Both the position numbers and the translations under genes were made by a program. A stretch of 64,000 nt of DNA, from contig PKTR01000007.1 of NCBI GenBank assembly GCA_002869065.1, positions 124,001 to 188,000 of the forward strand. The letters run 5' to 3'. Shown piece by piece: positions 55,138-62,634 of the stretch (positions within the stretch are counted from its first letter, which is position 1; each line of letters begins with the position of its first letter). The notes under the pieces are model-generated. The model searched no databases and was not told the DNA's origin. It worked only from the letters and a program-made list of their open reading frames with translations. Source of the stretch: Hyphomicrobiales bacterium (GTDB taxonomy: Bacteria; Pseudomonadota; Alphaproteobacteria; Rhizobiales; Rhodobiaceae).

Positions 55138-55255
55138 TGCGTGTCCTCCCGACACCGTTTCCCCAAGTCCGTCGGCGGGCTCTTTTCGTGAACCCATCTG
55201 CGTGGACGTCGCCGTAGCCGCCCTTGTACGCTCGATTTCCGAGCCTGTACAGAAT

Positions 55256-55267
55256 TCTGGATCCAAA
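55256..55267. promoter_or_regulatory. Candidate VanR operator, vanA-proximal
   Basis: TCTGGATCCAAA matches 9 of 12 positions of the Caulobacter VanR operator ATTGGATCCAAT, including the whole TGGATCCAA core. It is about 120 bases upstream of the vanA start. Confidence 0.45.
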
Positions 55268-55421
55268 ATTTACGCAAACGGTATTCAGAAAAGTTATTAG
55301 TCGGCCTGAGAGAAAGCCCATGAATTTCGCTTAATACATTGATTTTATTAAATTTGATACGTAGATTCCAACAGCCGGATTGGTCGCGCCAGATTTCTGG
55401 CCAGAGGCCTAATATCGCGCT

Positions 55422-55433
55422 ATTGTATCCAAT
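55422..55433. promoter_or_regulatory. Candidate VanR operator, vanR-proximal
   Basis: ATTGTATCCAAT matches 11 of 12 positions of the VanR operator ATTGGATCCAAT. It is 46 bases upstream of the regulator start. The remainder of the 341-base divergent region (55138-55478) is AT-rich and has no gene. Confidence 0.6.
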
Positions 55434-55478
55434 AAATGCGTTTTTGCGCAACCGGCAACAGACGACTGAGAGGATCCA

Positions 55479-56216
55479 GTGACAGATCGCGGCATTTCGG
55501 TTCTCGCGGCCCTGCGCAAACAGATCGTCGGCGGCAAGCTCGCACCGGGCGAAAGACTGACTGAACTCGGCATGGCCGAACGGCTGAAAGTCTCCCGCAC
55601 GCCGATCCGCATGGCGTTCAGCGCGCTCGAACAGGAAGGTTTCCTCGAAAGGCGCGGCGCGCGCGGCTACGTCGTGCGCGAAATCGGCGCCGCCGATATC
55701 GCCGACGCGATTGCGGTTCGCGGCGTCCTCGAAGGCCTCGCGGCCGGACTTGCCGCGCAGAACGGCCTCTCGGACGCGCAACGCCGCACTCTCGTCGCCT
55801 GCCTGGACGAGGGCGACGCGCTGTTCGACGCCCGTGAGATAACCGAGGACGGCATCGCCGCCTTTCAGACGCTCAACATGACCTTCCACCAGACCATTCT
55901 GGAGGCGAGCGGCAACGGCGCCATCGCCGCCGCAATTGCGCGCAACAACGCCCTGCCGCTGGCGTCCGTCACCTCGATCGCCTTCGACCGCAACAACATG
56001 GCCGCCGAACACAGGCGCTTTGCCTTCGCCCACACCCAGCATCACATCATCTTCCAGGCGATCGACAACGGGCAGGCGATGCGCGCCGAAGCCTTGATGC
56101 GCGAACACGCCAACGCCGCGATGCACTACGCAACGATCTTCGACCGGCTCCGCGACCCGCAGGAAAACTACCGCATGATCAACGTGGTCGACGACAAGTC
56201 TCTGCAGCCCGCGTGA
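55479..56216 (+). CDS. vanR: GntR family regulator, FCD domain (VanR-like)
   Basis: A 245-residue regulator. The winged HTH is LRKQIVGGKLAPGERLTELG followed by ERLKVSRTPIRMAFSALEQE. The FCD effector domain includes VRGVLEGLAAGLAA and LNMTFHQTILEASGNGAI. VanR is a GntR/FCD repressor released by vanillate. The divergent vanA and matching operators support the assignment. The ATG or GTG choice near 55479 is supported by GAGAGGA upstream. Confidence 0.8.
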   Translation: MTDRGISVLAALRKQIVGGKLAPGERLTELGMAERLKVSRTPIRMAFSALEQEGFLERRGARGYVVREIGAADIADAIAVRGVLEGLAAGLAAQNGLSDAQRRTLVACLDEGDALFDAREITEDGIAAFQTLNMTFHQTILEASGNGAIAAAIARNNALPLASVTSIAFDRNNMAAEHRRFAFAHTQHHIIFQAIDNGQAMRAEALMREHANAAMHYATIFDRLRDPQENYRMINVVDDKSLQPA

Positions 56217-56395
56217 GAGATGTTGGGACGCTCTTTTTACGTGTATTAAAGTGTATCACAACCAAGTAAACGAACGTGAACTGGCGCAGAAGTGATTGGC
56301 GCGGGAAATTCCGTTCACGCTCGGCGGTTGATCGGTTGCAGGGCCTGTGTTCCTATGCGCGGGGCGAATTTTTCGCATTAGCTAGGGGCTCTACT

Positions 56396-57337
56396 ATGAG
56401 AATTTCCGGGATCCTATCGACGGCTCTGTTGAGCACGGCCATTCTTGCGCAGCCCGCCTTGGCGCAAACGACTCCGGCAGCAGGGACCGCAGCCACCCAG
56501 CAGAATGCCGGTCAGGCTTCCACCTGGGAAGTCGAATACGCGCTCTGGAAGGCCGCGTCCGAAGGCGGCACTATCGCTGACTACGAGGCCTATATCGACG
56601 CCTATCCGAGCGGCCATTTCGCCGGCATCGCCAAGAACCGCATCGTCAAGCTGACCATGGAAGCCGAGGCTGCCGCTCCGGCGACTGCGTCGGTCCCGGT
56701 CGACACCGGCAACAATGCGCCGGTCGCCGACACCGCATCCGCCGACGACGCGGAACCGGTGATCGAACAGGGCTCGACCGATTCCGACGACGGCGTCATC
56801 ACCTACAAATCCGGCGAAGACCTCAGCGAGGAAGACAGCGGCAACACGGTCATGAAGGCCGGCATCAAGCCGATGGAGTCTGCTGACGACGGTGATGTCG
56901 CCGAACTCACCCTTGGCACGCCGGAAGAAGAGAACGCGCTGCTCGACCGCACCGGCCGCCGCGAAATGCAGGGCCGGCTGACCTCGCTCGGCTTCAGCAC
57001 GCGCGGTGTCGACGGTTCGTTCGGCCGCCGCAGCCGCGCTGCCATCACCGACTGGCAGCTCACCAATGGCGCACCCGCATCCGGCTACTTCAGCGGCGAC
57101 CAGATCGCGCTGCTCCGCAAGCAGTCGATGGAAACCTATCCGCAGTGGCTGGCCGCCAACGCCCAGGCACCTGCCCGCTCCAAGCGCCGCGTCAAGCGGG
57201 TCTACAAGCGCGGCAACAACGATGCAGCCGCAGCAGCCGTCTTCGGTCTTGCCGCCGGCGCGATCATCGGTTCGGCCGCCGCCCGCCGCGGACGCGGCTA
57301 CTACCGCCCGCGCTACCGCCGCTATCGCCGCTGGTAG
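56396..57337 (+). CDS. Exported peptidoglycan-binding protein with basic-aromatic tail
   Basis: A 313-residue protein with a signal peptide (ILSTALLSTAILAQPALAQ). A conserved segment (WEVEYALWKAASEGGTIADY, then YIDAYPSGHFAGIAKNRI) resembles domains of caspase-like or SPOR-less envelope proteins. A long acidic linker follows, then a peptidoglycan-binding domain (LLDRTGRREMQGRLTSLGFS, GVDGSFGRRSRAAITDWQLT). The end has a glycine-zipper-like helix (VFGLAAGAIIGSAAA) and a strongly basic, tyrosine-rich tail (YRPRYRRYRRW). No catalytic domain is visible. It has its own terminator. Confidence 0.82.
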   Translation: MRISGILSTALLSTAILAQPALAQTTPAAGTAATQQNAGQASTWEVEYALWKAASEGGTIADYEAYIDAYPSGHFAGIAKNRIVKLTMEAEAAAPATASVPVDTGNNAPVADTASADDAEPVIEQGSTDSDDGVITYKSGEDLSEEDSGNTVMKAGIKPMESADDGDVAELTLGTPEEENALLDRTGRREMQGRLTSLGFSTRGVDGSFGRRSRAAITDWQLTNGAPASGYFSGDQIALLRKQSMETYPQWLAANAQAPARSKRRVKRVYKRGNNDAAAAAVFGLAAGAIIGSAAARRGRGYYRPRYRRYRRW

Positions 57338-57360
57338 GCCTCCGGCAATACGACCAAACG

Positions 57361-57402
57361 AAAACGGGCGCTGCCTTTGCCGAGGCAGCGCCCGTTGTCT
57401 TT
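57361..57402. terminator. Bidirectional rho-independent terminator
   Basis: A 14-base stem (57363-57376 with 57383-57396, GGGCGCTGCC/GGCAGCGCCC) is flanked by A-run and T-rich sequence. It sits between the convergent peptidoglycan-binding and chemoreceptor genes. Confidence 0.9.
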
Positions 57403-57426
57403 TCCGGGAAAGCCCCGGCGCAGTCG

Positions 57427-59478
57427 CTACACCGCCTTGATGCCGGCCAGGAATGCGCTGACATGCTGGCTCAGCATGGTCGACTGATCGGTCAGATGTT
57501 CCGAGGCTTTCGAAACGCCGACCGCCGCTTCGCGGGTCTCGGTCGTCGCCGTCGTCACCTCGTTGATCGTCTCGCTCACCGAGCGCGTCGTGCACGAGGT
57601 TTCCTCGACATTGCGGGCAATTTCCGCCGTCGCCGATCCCTGCTCGTTCACTGCAACGGAAATATCGGCCGACGACTGGCTCATCCGCGCCACCGTTTCG
57701 GCGATGTGCTGGATCGCCGACGCCGCATGCTGGGTCGCCTGCTGGATATCGGTCACCTGCACGGTGATGTCTTCGGTAGCTTTCGCCGTCTGGGTCGCCA
57801 GCGTCTTCACCTCGGAAGCCACCACCGCAAAGCCCTTGCCCATCTCGCCGGCACGAGCCGCCTCGATCGTGGCGTTGAGGGCAAGCAGGTTGGTCTGTTC
57901 GGCGATGCCCTGAATGAGCGTGACGACCTCACCGATCCGATCCGCCGAGTCGGCAAGGCCGGACACCATCTTGTTGGTCTTTTCGGCATCGACCGCGACG
58001 ACGCGCGCCTCCTCACTCGATCGGTTGACCTGCTCGCTGATGTTCTGGATCGACGACGACAGCTGCTCGGTCGCGGTAGAGACGGTTTCGACGCTCGACG
58101 AGGCCTCGTCAGCCGCCTGCGCCACGACGAGCGCGCGCTCGTTGGTGCGGTTGGCCGTCTCGATCATCGAGGTCGAATAGCGCTGCATGTCGTCGGTCGC
58201 GAGATGAACCGCGTCGATGATATGCGCAACGCCATCCTCGAAGCGCCCCATCAGGTCGTTCATCCGGTTCTGCCGCCGCTCCTTCTCGAGATGCGACTGA
58301 CGCTTCTCGGCGTCCAGCTGCTCGGATTTCTCCATGTTCTCCTTGAACACCTGCACCGCGCACGCCATCTTGCCGATCTCGTCACGGCGCTTGCGCAGCG
58401 GCACTTCGGTGGTCAGGTTGCCCCGGGCGAGTTGCAGCATGATGCGCTCGATGGCCGCCAGCGGCGCCGACAGGCCATGGCGCAGCCACAGCGTCATACC
58501 GGCAACGGCCAGCACCAGAACCAGAGCCGACACGCCGATCAGGAACCAGCGATTGGAAACAAGCGTGTCGTCGAGCTGCTGGCGCTGCATCGCCATGCTG
58601 ACCTGAAGTTCGGTCGTCGCCTGCTCGACGGCCTCACGTTCGGCGCGCGCCCGTGCCCGCACCTTGTCGACTTCCTCGGCCTGAGCCGCGTTGAGCGTGA
58701 CCGATGCCGCGTCCGCCTGCTTCTGGATCGCGAGCAACGCCTGCCGCGAAATCGCCACTTCAAGCACGCCACGCGGCGCCGATGTTTCACCATGACACCC
58801 CTGACAGGCGTCTTCGTTTTTCAGCACATGATAGGAGTAGACGATCGGCTGGTCTTCGCCGTCTACGTCAAGCGTGCCGTCGAGAGTGGCCCCCGCTTCC
58901 GGTTCGGCGACGGCCTTGGCAAGCGCTTCCGCCCGCGCGCCGTCGAGAACTCGCGGTGTGCCCACCGCACTGCGCCGCTCGAAAGCGTCGGTATCGAGGA
59001 ACTTGTTGATGGCATCGATGGTCGCGTTGTCCTTCAGCGCTTCGACGCCGTCCGGCCGCCACAACGAGATCGAGGCGATGCGCGGGTTTTCGACCAGCAC
59101 ATCGATGACATCGGTGACCTCCGCGGCTTCGCCGCTCAGCATCGATGCGCTGATGAGTGTGACGATGCTCTCGGCAATGCCGGTCTGCTCACCGCGCAGG
59201 AAATTAGCTTCCTTTTCGATCGCCAGCCGGTTTTCCAGCTCTTGCGCCGAATGACGGGCGAGCAAGGCGTCGTCTTCGAGCTTCAGCATGCGGACGATCA
59301 GTTCGTCGAGCTTGCCGCCCCGGTCCTGCAAGGCCCCTTCCATCGACCCGACCAGCTGCTGCGACTCTCGCATGACCTTGTTCACGGCGGTATTGCCAAT
59401 GAGGAAATTCACGGCTGACATCACCACCAACAGCGCAACGACGCTGGCGATGATGCGCGCACTCAACGACTTGAGCAT
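57427..59478 (-). CDS. Methyl-accepting chemotaxis protein with periplasmic heme c motif
   Basis: A 683-residue receptor. TM1 is near residues 8-28. A periplasmic sensor of about 280 residues contains a CxxCH motif, C225-Q-G-C-H229 ([11 protein letters not shown]), followed by [17 protein letters not shown]2 is at about 311-332, then HAMP. The signalling domain includes the conserved hairpin [20 protein letters not shown] and [20 protein letters not shown]. CxxCH outside the membrane is the covalent heme c attachment motif, as in heme-containing Geobacter chemoreceptors. It would suit redox, oxygen or NO sensing. No C-terminal CheR/CheB pentapeptide is present. The start at 59478 has AGGGAG upstream. 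Confidence 0.92.
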   Translation of the reverse strand: MLKSLSARIIASVVALLVVMSAVNFLIGNTAVNKVMRESQQLVGSMEGALQDRGGKLDELIVRMLKLEDDALLARHSAQELENRLAIEKEANFLRGEQTGIAESIVTLISASMLSGEAAEVTDVIDVLVENPRIASISLWRPDGVEALKDNATIDAINKFLDTDAFERRSAVGTPRVLDGARAEALAKAVAEPEAGATLDGTLDVDGEDQPIVYSYHVLKNEDACQGCHGETSAPRGVLEVAISRQALLAIQKQADAASVTLNAAQAEEVDKVRARARAEREAVEQATTELQVSMAMQRQQLDDTLVSNRWFLIGVSALVLVLAVAGMTLWLRHGLSAPLAAIERIMLQLARGNLTTEVPLRKRRDEIGKMACAVQVFKENMEKSEQLDAEKRQSHLEKERRQNRMNDLMGRFEDGVAHIIDAVHLATDDMQRYSTSMIETANRTNERALVVAQAADEASSSVETVSTATEQLSSSIQNISEQVNRSSEEARVVAVDAEKTNKMVSGLADSADRIGEVVTLIQGIAEQTNLLALNATIEAARAGEMGKGFAVVASEVKTLATQTAKATEDITVQVTDIQQATQHAASAIQHIAETVARMSQSSADISVAVNEQGSATAEIARNVEETSCTTRSVSETINEVTTATTETREAAVGVSKASEHLTDQSTMLSQHVSAFLAGIKAV

Positions 59479-59882
59479 ACTCCCTGGACCTCGTTCACCC
59501 CGGAGACCGCGCCGGCCCTGGTTCCGGCTCTCCCGCGACTCCGACAACTTGCCCCTACCGAACGGCGGCCATTCGTGGCGGCACATCCCCAGTGCAACCG
59601 CACATCCGGCAATGAACGATCGAGCCGGAGAGGGATTCCCCGCACTGACCGCATTCCCGAGCCCTCAATCCGCTGTGTGCCAAGCAGTGACGCGATCATC
59701 GAGCGGCTCGTATCGGCACCACTGTGGAGAAACAAAGTTAATACTTCGATACGCTAAAGAGCCCCCGATTTTTCATGGGCAAATCGGCAGCTCCATCCAA
59801 GATGACGCATAGTAATGTCTGCATGTAAGATTACTTCAACTGGAAAGATACGGGTAAGTACGCATAAGCCAGCTAAATAAGT
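59479..59882. other. Intergenic region without recognised genes
   Basis: The 404 bases between the chemoreceptor start and the RpiR stop should contain the chemoreceptor promoter. I see no convincing gene, repeat or terminator. Short open frames here have no ribosome binding site or recognisable sequence. Confidence 0.5.
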
Positions 59883-60770
59883 CTATTGCCCGCGAAGTTG
59901 CTCGACCGCCGCAATGCGATGGCGCGCACTGTCGCCGAGGCGCTCCGTCGTCGCCGCGACAACCGCCTCGACGAGCGCCAGCACAGCCGCCCCCGAATCC
60001 CAGTTCGACGGCACCGAAATCCGCGCCGCCAGCACATGCTGCGCGTGCCGCGCAACCGGCGACAGCCACTGATCGGTGACCAGCACGATGACGGTGCCGC
60101 GCTGGGCGGCATTCATGGCGAGATTGGCGAGATCTTCCTGATAGCGGCGAACATCGAACAGGACCAGGACATCCTTCTTGCCGAGATCGAGCAACTGGTC
60201 GCGCCAGTTCTCCTTCTGGCCGAACAGATGCACCACGTCCGGGCGGATAATCTGCAGATGCGCGGTCGCGTAACGGGCAAGCGAATCCGAAAACCGCCCG
60301 CCGAGCACATGAACCCGTCGCTTCAGATTGGCCAGCAGCCCGACCACCCCCTCGAACTCGGCCGGTGGCACATGCGAGAAGGTCTCGGTGATGTTATCGA
60401 CCACCGCCGAGCGGAACCGGTCGAGAAAGTCGTCGGCATCGAATTCGGACGCCGCCGGTGCGCTCTTCGACAGCGGCGGCAACAGCCGCGCATCGAGTTC
60501 GGCGCGCAGTTCCTTCTGGAATTCCGGATAGCCGGCAAAACCGAGCCGGGCGACGAAACGCAGGATCGTCGGCGCGCTGACATTCGCCCGGCCGGCAAAT
60601 TCCGCCACCGTCTCGAGCCCGACGACGGGATAGTTGGCAAGCAGGATGTGCGCCGCCTTGCGTTCGGCCGCCGTCAGCCGGTCCATGTTCTCGCGCACCC
60701 GCTCGGCGATCGAGGGCCGATACCACGAGGCTGGGATCGTCCTGTCGGCGGTAACCGGCCTGTCTGCCAT
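59883..60770 (-). CDS. MurR/RpiR family transcriptional regulator
   Basis: A 295-residue regulator. The N-terminal HTH_6 domain (AERKAAHILLANYPVVGLET, then GRANVSAPTILRFVARLGFA) is followed by a SIS domain with VHVLGGRFSDSLARYATAHL and VLVLFDVRRYQEDLANLAMN. RpiR proteins bind phosphosugars or related metabolites through SIS. It is divergent from the glutamine-synthetase-like gene and probably controls it. The start at 60770 has GAAGGA upstream; an ATG at 60851 is in frame without a good site. Confidence 0.9.
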   Translation of the reverse strand: MADRPVTADRTIPASWYRPSIAERVRENMDRLTAAERKAAHILLANYPVVGLETVAEFAGRANVSAPTILRFVARLGFAGYPEFQKELRAELDARLLPPLSKSAPAASEFDADDFLDRFRSAVVDNITETFSHVPPAEFEGVVGLLANLKRRVHVLGGRFSDSLARYATAHLQIIRPDVVHLFGQKENWRDQLLDLGKKDVLVLFDVRRYQEDLANLAMNAAQRGTVIVLVTDQWLSPVARHAQHVLAARISVPSNWDSGAAVLALVEAVVAATTERLGDSARHRIAAVEQLRGQ

Positions 60771-60862
60771 CGCGTTGTCCTTCGTCCGCCCGCCGTATCC
60801 GCCGCCCGCATCTGCCCCTTCGCGCGTCGCTGCATTCGGCAATTGACTCATTCAAGGGCTAT

Positions 60863-60876
60863 GTTAACGATATAAC
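60863..60876. promoter_or_regulatory. Candidate operator in the RpiR / GS-like divergent region
   Basis: GTTA (60863-60866) and TAAC (60873-60876) form short inverted arms around ACGATA in the 380-base divergent gap (60771-61150). The rest of the gap shows no gene that I trust. Confidence 0.25.
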
Positions 60877-61150
60877 AAGAAGAAAAAAATCGAGCGTTGT
60901 GGAACAGACGTTACAGGATCCGGGATCAGTCGCATGGCCTTTGCTAAGCCCCTGACGCTTCGAATGAAGGCGCCCCGGCCGAGCCGGTCGTCCGCTTTTG
61001 CACCCCTTCGCATGACACCTGTCCAACACGGCGCGAACCTTTCCGGTTTCGCGCCGGTTTCGTTTCGACCCGGCCTGCAAGCGCATGCCGTGACATTCGT
61101 CGCCGGCTTCGCTCCGGCCTTCCCCCCGAAAAATCCCTGAGGAGCCCCCA

Positions 61151-62518
61151 ATGGCCGGCAATCTCACTCTCGATGCCCTGCGCGCCGCCGTCGCCGACGG
61201 CACCATCGACACGGTTCTCGTCTGCTTCACCGACATGCAGGGTCGGCTGATGGGCAAGCGCTTCCAGGCCGAATTCTTCCTCGATTCCGGTGTCGACGAG
61301 ACCCATGCCTGCGACTACCTGCTGGCCAATGACATCGACATGGAACCGGTGCCGGGCTACACCGCCGCCAACTGGGCCAAGGGCTATGGCGACTTCGTCA
61401 TGAAGCCGGACCTGTCGACCATGCGCACCATTCCCTGGCTGGAAGGCACCGCGCTGGTGCTGTGCGACATCCTCGACCATCACCACGAAGATCTGCCCCA
61501 CTCGCCGCGCGCCATGCTGAAGAAGCAGCTCGCCCGCCTCGAAGCGCTTGGCATGAGCGCGTTCTTCGCCTCCGAGCTGGAATTCTACCTGTTCGACGAG
61601 ACCTACGAGTCGATCGCCGCGCAGAAATTCGCCGAACCGAAGACCGCCGGCACCTATATCGAGGACTACCACATCTTCCAGACCACCAAGGAAGAGGCGT
61701 TCATGCGCACCATCCGCAAGGGTCTGCAGGGCGCCGCCATTCCGGTCGAGAACTCGAAGGGCGAATGGGGTCCGGGCCAGGAAGAGATCAATGTGCGCTA
61801 CGACGACGCGCTGACCATGGCCGACAACCACGTGATCCTGAAGAACGGCATCAAGGAGATGGCCCACTTTGCCGAGAAGGCCGTCACCTTCATGGCCAAG
61901 TGGCGCACCGAGCTTGCCGGCTCGAGCTGCCACATCCACGCATCGCTTTGGGACAAGGCCGGCAAGAAGCCGCTTTTCCTCGACAAGGACGCACCGCACG
62001 GCATGTCCGAGCTGATGCGCCAGTTCATGGCCGGCCAGCTCGCCCACGCCAAGGAGATCACCTGGTTCCTCGCCCCCTACATCAACTCCTACAAGCGCTT
62101 CCAGGTCGGCACCTTCGCCCCGACCCGCGCCATCTGGAGCCGTGACAACCGCACCGCCGGCTTCCGCCTGTGCGCCGAGGATTCCAAGGCCATCCGGGTC
62201 GAATGCCGCATCGGCGGCGCCGACCTCAACCCGTATATTGCCTTTGCCGCCCTCCTCGCTGCCGGCCTCGACGGCATCGAGAACAAGATGGATCTGGAGA
62301 AGGAATTCGTCGGCGACGCCTATGGCGGCAAGCGCCTGCGCGAGGTGCCCAAGACCCTGCGCGAAGCCATCGACGCCATGAAGAAATCGAAGATGCTGCG
62401 CGAGGCGATGGGCGATGGCGTGGTCGATCACTACGTCCACACCGCCGAGTGGGAGCAGGCCGAATACGACCGCCGCGTCACCGACTGGGAAGTCGCCCGC
62501 GGCTTCGAGCGCTACTGA
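61151..62518 (+). CDS. Glutamine synthetase family ligase (PuuA/gamma-glutamyl-amine type)
   Basis: A 455-residue enzyme with the glutamine synthetase fold. The N-terminal beta-grasp includes VLVCFTDMQGRLMGKRFQ. The catalytic domain has ELEFYLFDETYESI, GPGQEEINVRYDDALTMADN, the ATP/metal motif GSSCHIHASLWD and NSYKRFQVGTFAPTRAIWSR with DNRTAGFR. The divergent GS branch it resembles ligates glutamate to amines (PuuA, IpuC) rather than to ammonia. The aldehyde dehydrogenase directly downstream supports amine catabolism by gamma-glutamylation. The amine is not known. Confidence 0.88.
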   Translation: MAGNLTLDALRAAVADGTIDTVLVCFTDMQGRLMGKRFQAEFFLDSGVDETHACDYLLANDIDMEPVPGYTAANWAKGYGDFVMKPDLSTMRTIPWLEGTALVLCDILDHHHEDLPHSPRAMLKKQLARLEALGMSAFFASELEFYLFDETYESIAAQKFAEPKTAGTYIEDYHIFQTTKEEAFMRTIRKGLQGAAIPVENSKGEWGPGQEEINVRYDDALTMADNHVILKNGIKEMAHFAEKAVTFMAKWRTELAGSSCHIHASLWDKAGKKPLFLDKDAPHGMSELMRQFMAGQLAHAKEITWFLAPYINSYKRFQVGTFAPTRAIWSRDNRTAGFRLCAEDSKAIRVECRIGGADLNPYIAFAALLAAGLDGIENKMDLEKEFVGDAYGGKRLREVPKTLREAIDAMKKSKMLREAMGDGVVDHYVHTAEWEQAEYDRRVTDWEVARGFERY

Positions 62519-62543
62519 TCGTCGAAGGACGGTTCACGAAAAC

Positions 62544-62577
62544 CCCGCCGGCCGGCTCTCCCGAGAGTGCCGGCGGG
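62544..62577. other. Strong hairpin between the GS-like and aldehyde dehydrogenase genes
   Basis: CCCGCCGGC (62544-62552) pairs with GCCGGCGGG (62569-62577), and an inner CTCT/AGAG stem extends it. No T-tract follows on the plus strand. It may be an attenuator or an mRNA-stabilising or processing structure rather than a terminator. Confidence 0.55.
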
Positions 62578-62634
62578 ATCGAGACAGCAAACACCCATTC
62601 AGATTTCTGATATCGACCTCTGGAGTGAACGAGA

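Noticed and set aside
60934-61140. Short plus-strand frame just upstream of the GS-like gene, containing SAFAPLRMT
   Set aside because: It looks like the intergenic repeat-type sequence found in some Hyphomicrobiales that translates to APLRMT-like strings. It has no ribosome binding site and no conserved protein context, and I saw no second copy in this window.
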